A stretch of DNA of 33,935 bases from an uncultured Pseudomonadota bacterium (GTDB taxonomy: Bacteria; Pseudomonadota; Gammaproteobacteria; Methylococcales; Methylomonadaceae), in contig CAIXED010000058.1 of NCBI GenBank assembly GCA_903918375.1, positions 1 through 33,935 on the forward strand, in the 5' to 3' direction. The position numbers and the translations under genes are program-made. Below, in pieces: positions 1-7,585 of the stretch. Each line of letters opens with the position of its first letter. Position 1 is the first letter of the stretch. The notes beneath the pieces are model-generated. The model saw only the letters and a list, made by a program, of their open reading frames with translations. It did no database searches and was not told the origin of the DNA.

Positions 1-129
1 ATTGAAAAAATCGCCGACATTTTGCTGACTGAATTCTCCATCCCTTGGGTCAAAATCGTCCTCAACAAAAAAGGCGCTGTCAGCCGCGCCCGTGACGTCG
101 GTATCATCATCGAACGCGGACAAAAATAA
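1..129 (+). CDS. folB: Dihydroneopterin aldolase, C-terminal end (partial)
   Basis: An open frame enters from the window edge in frame 1 and stops at TAA 127-129, giving 42 residues. The segment with WVKIVLNKKGAV followed by ARDVGIIIER matches the end of FolB family proteins (the KP/KxGA...V.I.I.R tail). FolB cleaves 7,8-dihydroneopterin to 6-hydroxymethyl-7,8-dihydropterin and glycolaldehyde in the cytoplasm. The next gene, starting 3 bases after the stop, encodes FolK, which uses that product, so the two are almost certainly one operon. The catalytic N-terminal part lies outside the window. FolX-type epimerases share the fold, but the folK neighbour favours FolB. Confidence 0.8.
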   Translation: MEKIADILLTEFSIPWVKIVLNKKGAVSRARDVGIIIERGQK

Positions 130-132
130 GCT

Positions 133-627
133 ATGCCCATCGGATACATCAGCATCGGCAGCAATATTGACAAAGAAGCTCACATCCCTTGCTGCTTAAA
201 CACGCTTCGCAAATTATTCGGCAAACTGACTGTTTCCAACATTTACGAAAGTGAAGCAGTTGGTTTTGTCGGTGATACTTTTCATAACTTGATGGTCGGC
301 TTTGAATCAGATTTAAGCGCCAAACAAGTCGCGGCATTACTGCGAAAAATTGAGTTAGAGCATGGTCGCAGTCGTCAGGCACAGAAATTTTCTTCGCGAA
401 CCCTGGATTTAGATTTGATTTTGTACGGACAAGAGATTATTGACGAGGATGGCTTACAAATTCCTCGTGATGAAATTGAACGCTACGCTTTTGTCCTCGA
501 ACCACTCGCTGAAATTGCCGCTGAACAACGTCACCCCATTAGCGGCATCAGCTACGGTGAACTATGGCAAAAAGCCGATAAAACCGACTTAAAACAACAC
601 AAAGTTCAAACCAATTGGCTTAAATGA
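133..627 (+). CDS. folK: 2-amino-4-hydroxy-6-hydroxymethyldihydropteridine pyrophosphokinase
   Basis: The 164-residue product is normal length for HPPK. It transfers pyrophosphate from ATP to 6-hydroxymethyl-7,8-dihydropterin, the step before dihydropteroate synthase in folate synthesis. Visible family marks are the N-terminal YISIGSN, the E-x-G-R region near residues 75-81, and the signature RTLDLDLILYG at residues 89-99, whose two Asp bind Mg2+. The ATG at 133 lies 3 bases after the folB stop, so translation is probably coupled. The last 8 bases overlap the 3' end of the convergent folM gene. Methylotrophs also need pterin precursors for tetrahydromethanopterin, but nothing here ties this copy to that pathway rather than to folate. 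Confidence 0.95.
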   Translation: MPIGYISIGSNIDKEAHIPCCLNTLRKLFGKLTVSNIYESEAVGFVGDTFHNLMVGFESDLSAKQVAALLRKIELEHGRSRQAQKFSSRTLDLDLILYGQEIIDEDGLQIPRDEIERYAFVLEPLAEIAAEQRHPISGISYGELWQKADKTDLKQHKVQTNWLK

Positions 628-1348
628 ACAAAGTTCTACCACCATCAACCGCAATAGTTTGACCAGTGATATACGGTGCATCAGCGATTAAAAACCACAC
701 CGCTTTGGCAATGTCATCGGCATTGCCACAACGCTGCAAAGCCACTTTTTGCAAAATATCCTGTTTTTGACCGTCAGCGACATCCGCCTCGGGCCACAAA
801 ATCGCCCCCGGCGCGACCGCATTAACCCGTACATTGGGCGCCAGCTCTTTCGCCAAAGCTTGCGTCATTGCCTGTAATCCTGCTTTAGCAATACTGTAAA
901 TCGGTGACCCCAACAACGGCTTTTGTGCATAAATATCAACCATATTAATGATGCAACCCTGCCGTTCCAGCAAACTATCCCGCAAAGCCTGCGCCAAAAA
1001 AAACGGTGCTTTTAAATTACTATTCAGCAAGCTATCCCAATCCGCTTCCGTCACTTGCGCAACCGGCGTTGGATAAAATTGTGAGGCGTTGTTAATTAAC
1101 ACATCAACCCCGCCCCAAACCGCTAAAGCCTTAGCCGCCAAGCCTTGAACCTGTTCAACTTGCAACAAATCGGCACTAAACGCCACCGCCGAATTCGGCC
1201 TGATCGCATTTAATTCAGCCACCAAAGCCAAAGCTTCAAGTTGCGAATGTTGATAATGCAAAATCAGGTTACAGCCATGACTATGCAAAAACCGCGCACA
1301 AGCAGCGCCAATCCGTTTTGCCGCACCGGTAATCAAGACATTAGTCAT
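620..1348 (-). CDS. folM: Pteridine reductase / dihydromonapterin reductase-like SDR
   Basis: A 242-residue short-chain dehydrogenase/reductase. The N-terminal cofactor motif is TGAAKRIG (residues 7-14), with the Arg of the TGxxxRxG form typical of NADPH-dependent pteridine reductases. NNAS lies at 86-89. The catalytic residues are D138, Y151 and K155: an Asp 13 residues before the Tyr, where ordinary SDRs have Ser, is the PTR1/FolM arrangement. The expected reaction is reduction of dihydro- to tetrahydropterins (FolM: dihydromonapterin). Position next to folB-folK on the opposite strand fits a pterin role. A TTG at 1351 precedes the chosen ATG; the ATG is preferred because the TTG directly abuts the upstream stop codon at 1352-1354. 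The upstream gene ends 3 bases before it, so the pair is probably co-transcribed. Confidence 0.85.
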   Translation of the reverse strand: MTNVLITGAAKRIGAACARFLHSHGCNLILHYQHSQLEALALVAELNAIRPNSAVAFSADLLQVEQVQGLAAKALAVWGGVDVLINNASQFYPTPVAQVTEADWDSLLNSNLKAPFFLAQALRDSLLERQGCIINMVDIYAQKPLLGSPIYSIAKAGLQAMTQALAKELAPNVRVNAVAPGAILWPEADVADGQKQDILQKVALQRCGNADDIAKAVWFLIADAPYITGQTIAVDGGRTLFI

Positions 1349-1351
1349 CAA

Positions 1352-1630
1352 TTATTGCGCCAAACTAGCCAACAGTTTTTTGCGGATGAACACACAAACC
1401 AATACCGAAACCACTACTGGCGATTGAGTTAATAAAAACTCAGACACTGAATGCTTGGCAACCACTTCAGCCAATGGCACCACAATCAGCATTTTTGATA
1501 ACCACCAAGTTAACCAATAGCCAATCAAGCCAATAATCGACCAATTTAAAACCGGTGCATTATTATTTTTGGCAGTCAGATAAAACCAAACCAAAGTTAA
1601 AATCCCGCACAATTTAGCCAGCAGTAACAT
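1352..1630 (-). CDS. Small hydrophobic membrane protein, unknown function
   Basis: I do not recognise this 92-residue protein. It is strongly hydrophobic, with about three to four candidate membrane segments (roughly residues 2-18, 26-44, 45-60 and 66-83), and ends in a basic stretch (RKK), suggesting an inner-membrane protein with a cytoplasmic C terminus. The start at ATG 1628-1630 is chosen because AGGAG lies 5 bases upstream on the minus strand; a GTG one codon earlier is too close to that site. The gene directly precedes folM (3-base gap) and is likely in the same transcript, but nothing in the sequence suggests a pterin role. Confidence 0.65.
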   Translation of the reverse strand: MLLLAKLCGILTLVWFYLTAKNNNAPVLNWSIIGLIGYWLTWWLSKMLIVVPLAEVVAKHSVSEFLLTQSPVVVSVLVCVFIRKKLLASLAQ

Positions 1631-1691
1631 CACTTCTCCTAATTTTTATTGTTGTTAAACGGTTTAAGCATAAAAGCTATTCCCGATAAGT

Positions 1692-1720
1692 TTTAAATTT
1701 GCACCCTGTCACCCTATAAT
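1692..1720 (+). promoter_or_regulatory. Predicted sigma-70 promoter for the secreted hypothetical gene
   Basis: A perfect -10 TATAAT lies at 1715-1720. A weak -35 (TTTAAA, 1692-1697) sits 17 bases upstream. The start codon at 1763 follows after a short leader. Confidence 0.45.
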
Positions 1721-1762
1721 CGAAACCGATTCAATTATCATAATAACCAGAGGATATACACA

Positions 1763-2167
1763 GTGCAGATTCGACACATTGCATTTACTTTAATCGCCCT
1801 TGGCTTTTCCAACTCAGTTTGGTCGCAATCTCAACACGGCGGTCATACCGGTGGTAGTAGCAGTCGCGATAGTGGCTGCATTAAAGCTAAAGTCAGCAAT
1901 TTCCAACCCGCTAATATGGAAACCATCGCCCCAGGCGGTGAGTTTTCAGCCTTCGTTTCCGGCAGCAATGGCCCAGGTCATATTCATGTGACAATCAGAA
2001 ACCAAGCGATCAATGTCAGCGTAGAAAATAAAGATACCTTTTATGTCGTAAAAGGCAAACTACCCGCCGAGATTAGAAACGAAACCGTGCGCATTTCAAT
2101 CAGCGCCAAAGCCAAAAATAGCCAATGCGATAGCGATACCGGTTGGTTATTAAAAGTCAGCGAATAA
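1763..2167 (+). CDS. Secreted hypothetical protein, 134 aa
   Basis: I cannot assign this protein to a family. A short signal peptide (hydrophobic residues about 5-19, likely cut after VWS or nearby) is followed by a His/Gly/Ser-rich linker (QHGGHTGGSSS), a Cys at 39, a compact beta-rich segment and a second Cys at 122, so a single disulphide is plausible in the periplasm. The HGGH and GHIH stretches could bind a metal, which is inference only. The start is GTG 1763, chosen because CAGAGGA lies about 8 bases upstream and a signal peptide follows at once. It is flanked by a good promoter and a hairpin terminator, so it looks monocistronic. Confidence 0.6.
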   Translation: MQIRHIAFTLIALGFSNSVWSQSQHGGHTGGSSSRDSGCIKAKVSNFQPANMETIAPGGEFSAFVSGSNGPGHIHVTIRNQAINVSVENKDTFYVVKGKLPAEIRNETVRISISAKAKNSQCDSDTGWLLKVSE

Positions 2168-2182
2168 ACCGCGCTAAAAACA

Positions 2183-2207
2183 GAAAATGGGCATTAAGCC
2201 CATTTTC
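2183..2207. terminator. Bidirectional hairpin between convergent genes
   Basis: Perfect 10-bp stem GAAAATGGGC (2183-2192) / GCCCATTTTC (2198-2207) with loop ATTAA, in the gap between the plus-strand secreted protein and the minus-strand Fae gene. The A/T-rich outer stem can act as a terminator for either strand. Confidence 0.75.
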
Positions 2208-2229
2208 AATTGCCACATCTAACTTACAT

Positions 2230-2778
2230 TTACCACTGTGACTCGCCAGTTTCTGGATCGTACATTTCATGAGTAATTTCGTGACGGTTAGCGATTAACT
2301 CTTCAATGCTCGGTGAATTAGTCAACGCGCGTTTAATCGCCAATTTCATCGCTTCATAATTAGTACGATACAAATCTTTGCGATCTAAATCTGGGTTAGT
2401 CGCGCAAGATGGATCAATCCACAACATCGCAATAATGCACAAATCATCGGCTTGATCGCGTGGAATCACGCCTTCTGCCACGCTATCAATCACCGCATCG
2501 GCAACCGCAGACTGCACAGGGCCGCCTAATAATTCAACATAAGCCGACGATTTAATCGTGACTTTTGGCACCATAATCGTTGCTGGACGCACTTGTTGGT
2601 TACAAGCACGAATCGCAAACATCCGAGTGTGGCCTTCGGTTTGTCCCATTAAATTCGCAAAAGCATGACCCGCTGGGCCTTTAACATTGCCAATTAAAAT
2701 CTCTGGCATCGCGTCAGTGCCCTGACCTTCGCTAGAAAAGACAGTGGCTTCGCCGGTTTTAAACCAAATTTCTGACAT
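2230..2778 (-). CDS. fae: Formaldehyde-activating enzyme homologue (Fae family)
   Basis: The 182-residue product matches the Fae family, which condenses formaldehyde with tetrahydromethanopterin in methylotrophs. Family marks in order are GEA (9-11), a Gly-rich AFANL..Q..GHT region (39-51), RPATIMVPKVTIK (64-76), GGPVQSAVADAV (85-96), AEGVIPRDQADDLCII (101-116) and NYEAMKLAIKRAL (about 139-151). Two oddities stand out. The segment that reads VAHIDL in classical Fae reads AMPEIL here (23-28), so Met appears to occupy the position of the conserved active-site His. There is also about a 3-residue insertion before it and a longer acidic C-terminal tail. This makes a divergent paralogue more likely than the main enzyme. 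The start ATG has GAGGA about 7 bases upstream. The gene stands alone between a promoter and a terminator. Confidence 0.85.
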   Translation of the reverse strand: MSEIWFKTGEATVFSSEGQGTDAMPEILIGNVKGPAGHAFANLMGQTEGHTRMFAIRACNQQVRPATIMVPKVTIKSSAYVELLGGPVQSAVADAVIDSVAEGVIPRDQADDLCIIAMLWIDPSCATNPDLDRKDLYRTNYEAMKLAIKRALTNSPSIEELIANRHEITHEMYDPETGESQW

Positions 2779-2811
2779 GAATAATCCTCGGTATAAGTTT
2801 GGAAACTCGGC

Positions 2812-2840
2812 ATTCTATGTCTCAGCCACTCAAGCGGCAA
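2812..2840 (-). promoter_or_regulatory. Predicted promoter of the Fae homologue
   Basis: On the minus strand, -35 TTGCCG (2835-2840) and -10 TAGAAT (2812-2817) are separated by 17 bases. The start codon at 2778 follows about 33 bases after the -10, with a GAGGA ribosome site between. Confidence 0.5.
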
Positions 2841-2939
2841 GGCGAAAACCAAGCAAGGCTTTATTTGCGAGAATTTTCGGGTACTATTTTTAGGAAACAT
2901 TTTTGTAATTAACTTGTCCATCCCTGCGTCTTAACTTTT

Positions 2940-4304
2940 GTGAAATTTATCGCCATGCATTCCACAACCAAATTACTGTTTGCCATTACCCTCAGCTTAA
3001 GCACTATCACCGCTCAAGCAACCTTGCCGACTGAACTGGACGGCACGCCAATGCCTTCTTTAGCGCCGATGCTGGAGCAAAGTATGCCGGCGGTGGTCAA
3101 TATTTCCACCTCGATGAACGTACAAGTTCAACAAAATCCGTTGATGAACGATCCGGTATTTCGGCGCTTTTTCAATATTCCTAATCAGCCACAACAGCAA
3201 CAAAAAAACAGCCTAGGCTCTGGCGTGATCATCGATAAAGACCAAGGCTATGTGTTAACCAATAACCACGTTATCGATAAAGCCGACAAAATCACCGTTA
3301 CCTTAAGAGATGGCCGCCAGCTCAATGCCAAATTATTAGGCACCGACCCCGAAGCCGATGTCGCGGTCATCCAAATCGCAGCTGATAACTTAACCGCGTT
3401 AAAAGTCGCCAACTCCAACCAACTACGAGTCGGTGATTTCGTGGTGGCAATTGGCAACCCGTTTGGACTAGGCCAAACCGTCACCTCAGGCATCATCAGC
3501 GCCTTGGGACGCTCCGGTTTAGGCATCGAAGGTTATGAAGATTTCATTCAAACCGATGCCTCAATTAACCCCGGCAACTCTGGCGGTGCTTTGGTGAATT
3601 TACGCGGTGAATTTGTCGGCATGAATACCGCTATTTTGGCGCCCAACGGCGGCAACGTCGGCATCGGCTTTGCGATTCCGTCCAATATGGCGATTCAATT
3701 AATGGAATCATTAGTGCAACACGGCGAAGTGCGTCGCGGCTTACTCGGCGTTAGCACTCAAGACTTAACCCCCGAATTAATCAAAGCCTTTAATCTAAAA
3801 GGCCAATACGGCGCGGTAGTCAGCCGGATCGACAGCGGCTCTCCCGCCGAAAAAGCCGGCATTGAACCAGGCGATATTATTTTGGCGGTCAATGGCCAAG
3901 AAATCCGAAACGGCACCAGCCAAATCCGTACTCAAATCGGTTTGCTGCAAATTGGCGACAGCGTGAATTTGGAAATCATGCGCGGCGATGAGCGCAAAAC
4001 CGTCACCGCCACCATCGGCAAACCCAAACGCCCACAAATCAGCGGTGACAAACTACATCCGACTTTGAATGGTGCGATTTTAGGCGCGACCACTAAAGAG
4101 CAAGTGGAAGGCGTGTTGATTGAAAAAGTCGAAGCTAACTCGAAACTTTGGAAAACCGGCCTAAGAGCCGGTGACATTATCGTCAACGCCAATCGCTATC
4201 GGATTAAAAATCTCGATGAACTGAAACAAGTGGTTAACCCACAAGCACCGTTGTTGATTAATTTACAGCGTGGCGGTGAAGGGTTTTTTGTTGTGTTGCA
4301 GTAA
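2940..4304 (+). CDS. htrA: HtrA/Deg-family periplasmic serine endoprotease
   Basis: A 454-residue Do/DegQ-type protease: signal peptide (about residues 1-27, cut near AQA), trypsin-like domain, then two PDZ domains (about 265-350 and 375-450). The catalytic triad is H110 (NNHV), D140 (EADVAV) and S214 in GNSGG. A Gln-rich LA-type loop (QPQQQQ, 83-88) precedes the catalytic domain. The role is degradation and chaperoning of misfolded envelope proteins. Two starts are possible: GTG 2940, giving the longest form, and ATG at 2955 (residue 6), which gives a cleaner signal peptide. Neither has a strong ribosome site. DegP, DegQ and MucD cannot be separated by eye; the short LA loop and about 450-residue length fit DegQ/MucD better than enterobacterial DegP. 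Confidence 0.93.
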   Translation: MKFIAMHSTTKLLFAITLSLSTITAQATLPTELDGTPMPSLAPMLEQSMPAVVNISTSMNVQVQQNPLMNDPVFRRFFNIPNQPQQQQKNSLGSGVIIDKDQGYVLTNNHVIDKADKITVTLRDGRQLNAKLLGTDPEADVAVIQIAADNLTALKVANSNQLRVGDFVVAIGNPFGLGQTVTSGIISALGRSGLGIEGYEDFIQTDASINPGNSGGALVNLRGEFVGMNTAILAPNGGNVGIGFAIPSNMAIQLMESLVQHGEVRRGLLGVSTQDLTPELIKAFNLKGQYGAVVSRIDSGSPAEKAGIEPGDIILAVNGQEIRNGTSQIRTQIGLLQIGDSVNLEIMRGDERKTVTATIGKPKRPQISGDKLHPTLNGAILGATTKEQVEGVLIEKVEANSKLWKTGLRAGDIIVNANRYRIKNLDELKQVVNPQAPLLINLQRGGEGFFVVLQ

Positions 4305-4314
4305 AAATGCCTGA

Positions 4315-4351
4315 TTCCGCTCGTGATTTGATAATCAGATTACGAGCGGAA
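4315..4351 (+). terminator. Hairpin downstream of the htrA gene
   Basis: Inverted repeat TTCCGCTCGT (4315-4324) / ACGAGCGGAA (4342-4351), 10 perfect pairs with a 17-base loop. It starts about 10 bases after the htrA stop. No strong T-run follows, so termination may be weak or Rho-assisted. Confidence 0.5.
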
Positions 4352-4536
4352 ACTTCGTCATCCTTGTGTCACTCGCCCCTAAGATATTTCAACAATTTGC
4401 ATTGAAAATTAGGCTGTGATAGAAAACTTTCCGTGGCTGAATATAACTTTCTACGTTTAAACGTTCAAAACCACATCAAATAAGGTTCAAAGCCTTATCG
4501 CTAACAAAAACAACAATAAAACCGAGGAGACCTAGA

Positions 4537-4794
4537 ATGAAAAAAACACTATTAACCATGACTACAGTGGCTTTAGTTGCCTTAATGCCATCTCTATCAA
4601 TCGCTGGTGAATCAGACACTTGCAAAGGCTGCCACAATGGTTCAGTTGCACCAGCTGTTGATGCCCTGAAAACCAAATTCAAAACCGCCGATGCATTAGT
4701 AGCAGGCGCAAAAAGCTCACAAAACCCTATGATGAAAGCTATCCAAGGTGATGAAGCTAAATTGAAAGCGGCTGCCGCAGAAATCACCAAATAA
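4537..4794 (+). CDS. Small periplasmic monohaem cytochrome c
   Basis: An 85-residue protein: signal peptide 1-23 (cut after SIA), then one haem-binding CKGCH at 29-33 and a methionine pair in NPMMK (65-66) that can supply the sixth iron ligand. The mature part is only about 62 residues, at the small end of class I cytochromes c. The charged C-terminal helix (DEAKLKAAAAEITK) is typical of the closing helix of the fold. It should act as a soluble electron carrier in the periplasm; its partner is not evident from the neighbours. The start has a strong site, GAGGAG, about 7 bases upstream. It appears monocistronic, with hairpins on both sides. Confidence 0.85.
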   Translation: MKKTLLTMTTVALVALMPSLSIAGESDTCKGCHNGSVAPAVDALKTKFKTADALVAGAKSSQNPMMKAIQGDEAKLKAAAAEITK

Positions 4795-4803
4795 GACTGA
4801 ATT

Positions 4804-4854
4804 TGCAATCGGGTTGGGGTGGCAAAAGCAATCTCGTCGTCCTACCCGATTGCA
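4804..4854. terminator. Hairpin between cytochrome c and rep
   Basis: Inverted repeat TGCAATCGGGT (4804-4814) / ACCCGATTGCA (4844-4854) with a 29-base loop, between convergent genes. A short T/A-rich stretch follows on both sides, so it may serve both transcripts. Confidence 0.55.
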
Positions 4855-4871
4855 TTTAGACTTTACGAATA

Positions 4872-6881
4872 TCAATCACTCAACATCGACTTCAACGCCG
4901 CCAAACTGGCCTTACCTCGCTGTTTAATCTCCTCTGGCGGCAGTTGTTTTTTATTCGGCCATTCCAAATCATCTTCCGGCAATTCCGCCAAAAATCGGCT
5001 CGGTTCACATTCGGCCATTTCGCCGTAGCGTTTGCGGTGGGTGCAATAACTAAAGGTTAAGGTTTTTTGGGCGCGGGTAATGCCGACATAAGCCAAACGC
5101 CGCTCTTCTTCGATGTTGTCGGTTTCGATGCTGTTTTGATGGGGCAGCAGATTTTCTTCCATGCCGATTAAAAATACATGCGGAAACTCCAAGCCCTTGG
5201 CAGCGTGTAGCGTCATTAAGCTGACTTGGTCACCGGCTTCTTGCTCTTGATTGCGGTCGAGAATATCCAGCAACATCACTTTGGCAATCACTTCTGACAG
5301 CGTTTTTTCTTCGCCTTGTTCATTGCCAGCAATCCGCTGTAGCCATTCGATTAACTCATAGACGTTTTTTAACTTACGTTCAGCCGCCGCTTGAGTTTTG
5401 CTGTTTTCGTTCAGCCATTGCGGGTAATGAATGTCATCCACCATTTTTTCAATCGCCGCAAAACTGTCACCACTTTCAATTTTACTGGCGGTTTGATTCA
5501 AAAAATCGCAAAACTTACTGAGTCGCTGTTGGGATTTTTCGGAAATTCGCTGTTGCAAGCCAAATTCGGTGCTGGCGGCGAACAAGCTGATATGGCGTTC
5601 ATTGGCGTAAGCACCGAGTTTTTCTAAAGTGCTGGGGCCAATTTCTCGGCGAGGAGTGTTGATGACGCGTAAAAAGGCGGCATCGTCATCGCGATTCACC
5701 ACCAAACGCAGATAAGCCAAAATATCTTTGATCTCGGCATAAGCAAAAAACGAGGTACTGCCGCTGATGAAATACGGCACATTGCTTTCTCGCAATTCGC
5801 GTTCAAACAACCGCGATTGATGATTGCCGCGATACAAAATCGCATAATCACCGTATTGACCACCGGTTTTAAAACGATGATGAACAATCTCCGCCACTAC
5901 CTGCTTGGCTTCGGCGATTTCATTTTTGTGACTCAAGACCCGCAGCGGATCGCCAAAGCCTAAATCACTCCACAATTTTTTTTCAAAAGCGTGGGGATTA
6001 TTGGCGATTAACTGGTTGGCGACTTTTAAAATTCGGCCAGCGGAACGGTAGTTTTGTTCCAGCTTAATCACCTGTAATCGGCTGAAATCTTTTTGTAACT
6101 GACTCAAATTTTCCGGCTGCGCACCTCGCCAAGCGTAAATTGATTGATCGTCATCGCCAACCACGGTAAAGCGCCCCAAATTTCCAGCCAAGGCTTTGAC
6201 TAATTGATATTGGGTAATGTTGGTATCTTGATATTCGTCGACCAACAAATAGCGGATTTTGTTTTGCCATTTTTCCAGAATCACCGGATGTTGCTGGAAC
6301 AAAACCACCGGCAAACCGATTAAATCGTCAAAATCGACAGCGTTATAGGCTTTTAAACTGCGATTAAATTGCTGAAACAGCATAGCCGCGGCAATTGCCT
6401 CTGGCGTGTCAGCCGTCGCCAAAGCTTGTTCGGGACTGACAAAAGCATTTTTCCATTGCCCAATCCGATGGCTATAAGCCTCGACCGCATCCTCATCGCA
6501 ACCTTTGACATGATTGACCAACTGCCGTAACAAGCTGATTTTGTCTTGCTCGTCGAACATGGTAATCGCCGATTTATAGCCCAAGGCATTGTGTTCGCGG
6601 CGCAGAATATCTAAACCGAGCGAATGAAAGGTGGAAACGGTCAAGCCACGGCTTTGTTTATCGTCCAATAAGCGACTGACGCGATTTTTCATCTCGCGGG
6701 CGGCTTTGTTAGTGAAGGTGACGGCGGCAATATGGCGAGCGGGGATACCGTTTTGAACTAAATAAGCGATTTTTTCGGTAATAACACGGGTTTTACCGCT
6801 GCCAGCACCGGCGAGAACGAGCAGAGGATGATCGATGGTTTTGACAGCGGATAGTTGTTGGGGGTTTAGTTTGGGGGGCAT
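4872..6881 (-). CDS. rep: ATP-dependent DNA helicase Rep
   Basis: The 669-residue length is almost that of E. coli Rep (673). It is a 3'-5' superfamily 1A helicase that clears proteins ahead of replication forks. Motifs in order: Q-motif region LNPQQLSAV (5-13), Walker A GAGSGKT (25-31), VTFTNKAAREMKNRV (motif Ia), LLVDEYQDTN (Walker B), VGDDDQSIYAWRGA (motif III), and the late VSLMTLHAAKGLEFPHVFLIGMEENLLPH and EERRLAYVGITRAQ (motifs V-VI). Rep rather than UvrD or PcrA is preferred from the length, lack of a long C-terminal tail and the ETDNIEEERRLAYVGITRA form. No operon partner is visible. Confidence 0.92.
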   Translation of the reverse strand: MPPKLNPQQLSAVKTIDHPLLVLAGAGSGKTRVITEKIAYLVQNGIPARHIAAVTFTNKAAREMKNRVSRLLDDKQSRGLTVSTFHSLGLDILRREHNALGYKSAITMFDEQDKISLLRQLVNHVKGCDEDAVEAYSHRIGQWKNAFVSPEQALATADTPEAIAAAMLFQQFNRSLKAYNAVDFDDLIGLPVVLFQQHPVILEKWQNKIRYLLVDEYQDTNITQYQLVKALAGNLGRFTVVGDDDQSIYAWRGAQPENLSQLQKDFSRLQVIKLEQNYRSAGRILKVANQLIANNPHAFEKKLWSDLGFGDPLRVLSHKNEIAEAKQVVAEIVHHRFKTGGQYGDYAILYRGNHQSRLFERELRESNVPYFISGSTSFFAYAEIKDILAYLRLVVNRDDDAAFLRVINTPRREIGPSTLEKLGAYANERHISLFAASTEFGLQQRISEKSQQRLSKFCDFLNQTASKIESGDSFAAIEKMVDDIHYPQWLNENSKTQAAAERKLKNVYELIEWLQRIAGNEQGEEKTLSEVIAKVMLLDILDRNQEQEAGDQVSLMTLHAAKGLEFPHVFLIGMEENLLPHQNSIETDNIEEERRLAYVGITRAQKTLTFSYCTHRKRYGEMAECEPSRFLAELPEDDLEWPNKKQLPPEEIKQRGKASLAALKSMLSD

Positions 6882-7008
6882 TTTGGGGTTAATAGCTCGG
6901 CAATAAAATAAACACAGTGCATGTCAAAAACACTAACAACTCTGTATTTCAAAGAATTGTACCAATTTCACGGATATTGGAATGGGCTGACTCACTTTCG
7001 ATTGGCTT

Positions 7009-7036
7009 CGTGATTCCTGTGAAGGCGGGAATCACG
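7009..7036. repeat. Short palindromic element, possibly a dispersed repeat
   Basis: Stem CGTGATTCC (7009-7017) / GGAATCACG (7028-7036) around TGTGAAGGCG. The 'GATTCC...GAAGGCGGGAATC' wording resembles the small palindromic units scattered through many proteobacterial genomes, but only one copy lies in this window. Confidence 0.4.
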
Positions 7037-7146
7037 GCTATATTGGTGAAAAACTGTCATTCTGCGTAACATCAGTTTGTAATTGATCGCGACAGTTTGA
7101 CGCGCGGCAATTAGCCACATTTTTTATCCTAAGCTTTTTTGCTAGA

Positions 7147-7179
7147 TTACCGCCACCGTCAGCAATGACTTGGCGGTAA
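7147..7179 (+). promoter_or_regulatory. Hairpin in the leader of the EexN-like gene
   Basis: Perfect 9-bp inverted repeat TTACCGCCA (7147-7155) / TGGCGGTAA (7171-7179) with a 15-base loop, ending about 36 bases before the start codon at 7216. It could be an operator, an mRNA leader structure or a short terminator; no T-run follows. Confidence 0.35.
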
Positions 7180-7215
7180 AAATGACCCTTTTAATGGATA
7201 TAAGAGAGATTAGCG

Positions 7216-7458
7216 ATGAAAAAAAGTATTTTAGTTTTAGCGGCACTTGGCTTAAGCATTGGATTAACCGCTTTAAATGCAACCGTTGCCGGTGAAAAGG
7301 CTATCGATGATGTTAAATCTGTCGGCTGGTTTGTTGCGAATATCAAGGACGCTCGATTGCAAAATCAGCAGTGTCACGACAACCCTAGCCTACAATCCTC
7401 TCAAAACTGTGCCAATGCTTTGCACGCTTTAGAAATTAGCTTTAAAGGCGCTAATTAA
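7216..7458 (+). CDS. Small secreted EexN-like protein
   Basis: An 80-residue protein with a signal peptide (about 1-25, cut near TVA/G). The remaining 55 residues read VGWFVANIKDAR..QCHDNPSLQSSQNCANALHALE, which resembles the EexN entry-exclusion family: a W[FY] segment, then C-x-[ND]-NP, then NC-x-NA. Cys53 and Cys65 fall on the conserved pair and could form a disulphide. EexN proteins from conjugative plasmids are usually lipoproteins; this one has no lipobox Cys, so it should be soluble or loosely bound in the periplasm. There are no conjugation genes nearby, so a domesticated role is likely. The family call is by eye. Confidence 0.6.
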   Translation: MKKSILVLAALGLSIGLTALNATVAGEKAIDDVKSVGWFVANIKDARLQNQQCHDNPSLQSSQNCANALHALEISFKGAN

Positions 7459-7465
7459 CAACTAA

Positions 7466-7492
7466 AGGGTGAAAGCAACGCGCTTTCACCCT
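7466..7492 (+). terminator. Hairpin after the EexN-like gene
   Basis: Perfect 11-bp stem AGGGTGAAAGC (7466-7476) / GCTTTCACCCT (7482-7492) with a 5-base loop, 7 bases after the stop codon. No long T-run follows. Confidence 0.65.
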
Positions 7493-7585
7493 ATCCAATC
7501 TCTGTGGTTTTAGCCCAAGTTTATTAAGGTGGTATTATATCCACACCAATTTACTCGGTTATTTTTTACCACCACGGAGTGCTGC

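Larger units (their letters stand above)
6882..7215. other. 334-bp intergenic region with two hairpins
   Basis: This gap separates divergent rep and the EexN-like gene. It contains no open frame of note. It holds two inverted repeats, annotated separately: 7009-7036 and 7147-7179. Otherwise it is AT-rich sequence that must include both promoters; I could not single out a convincing -35/-10 pair for either gene. Confidence 0.5.

Noticed and set aside
7529-7585. N-terminal extension of Mrp
   Set aside because: The frame is open, but the GGAG site and family start point to ATG 7586, and the extension has no similarity to Mrp.
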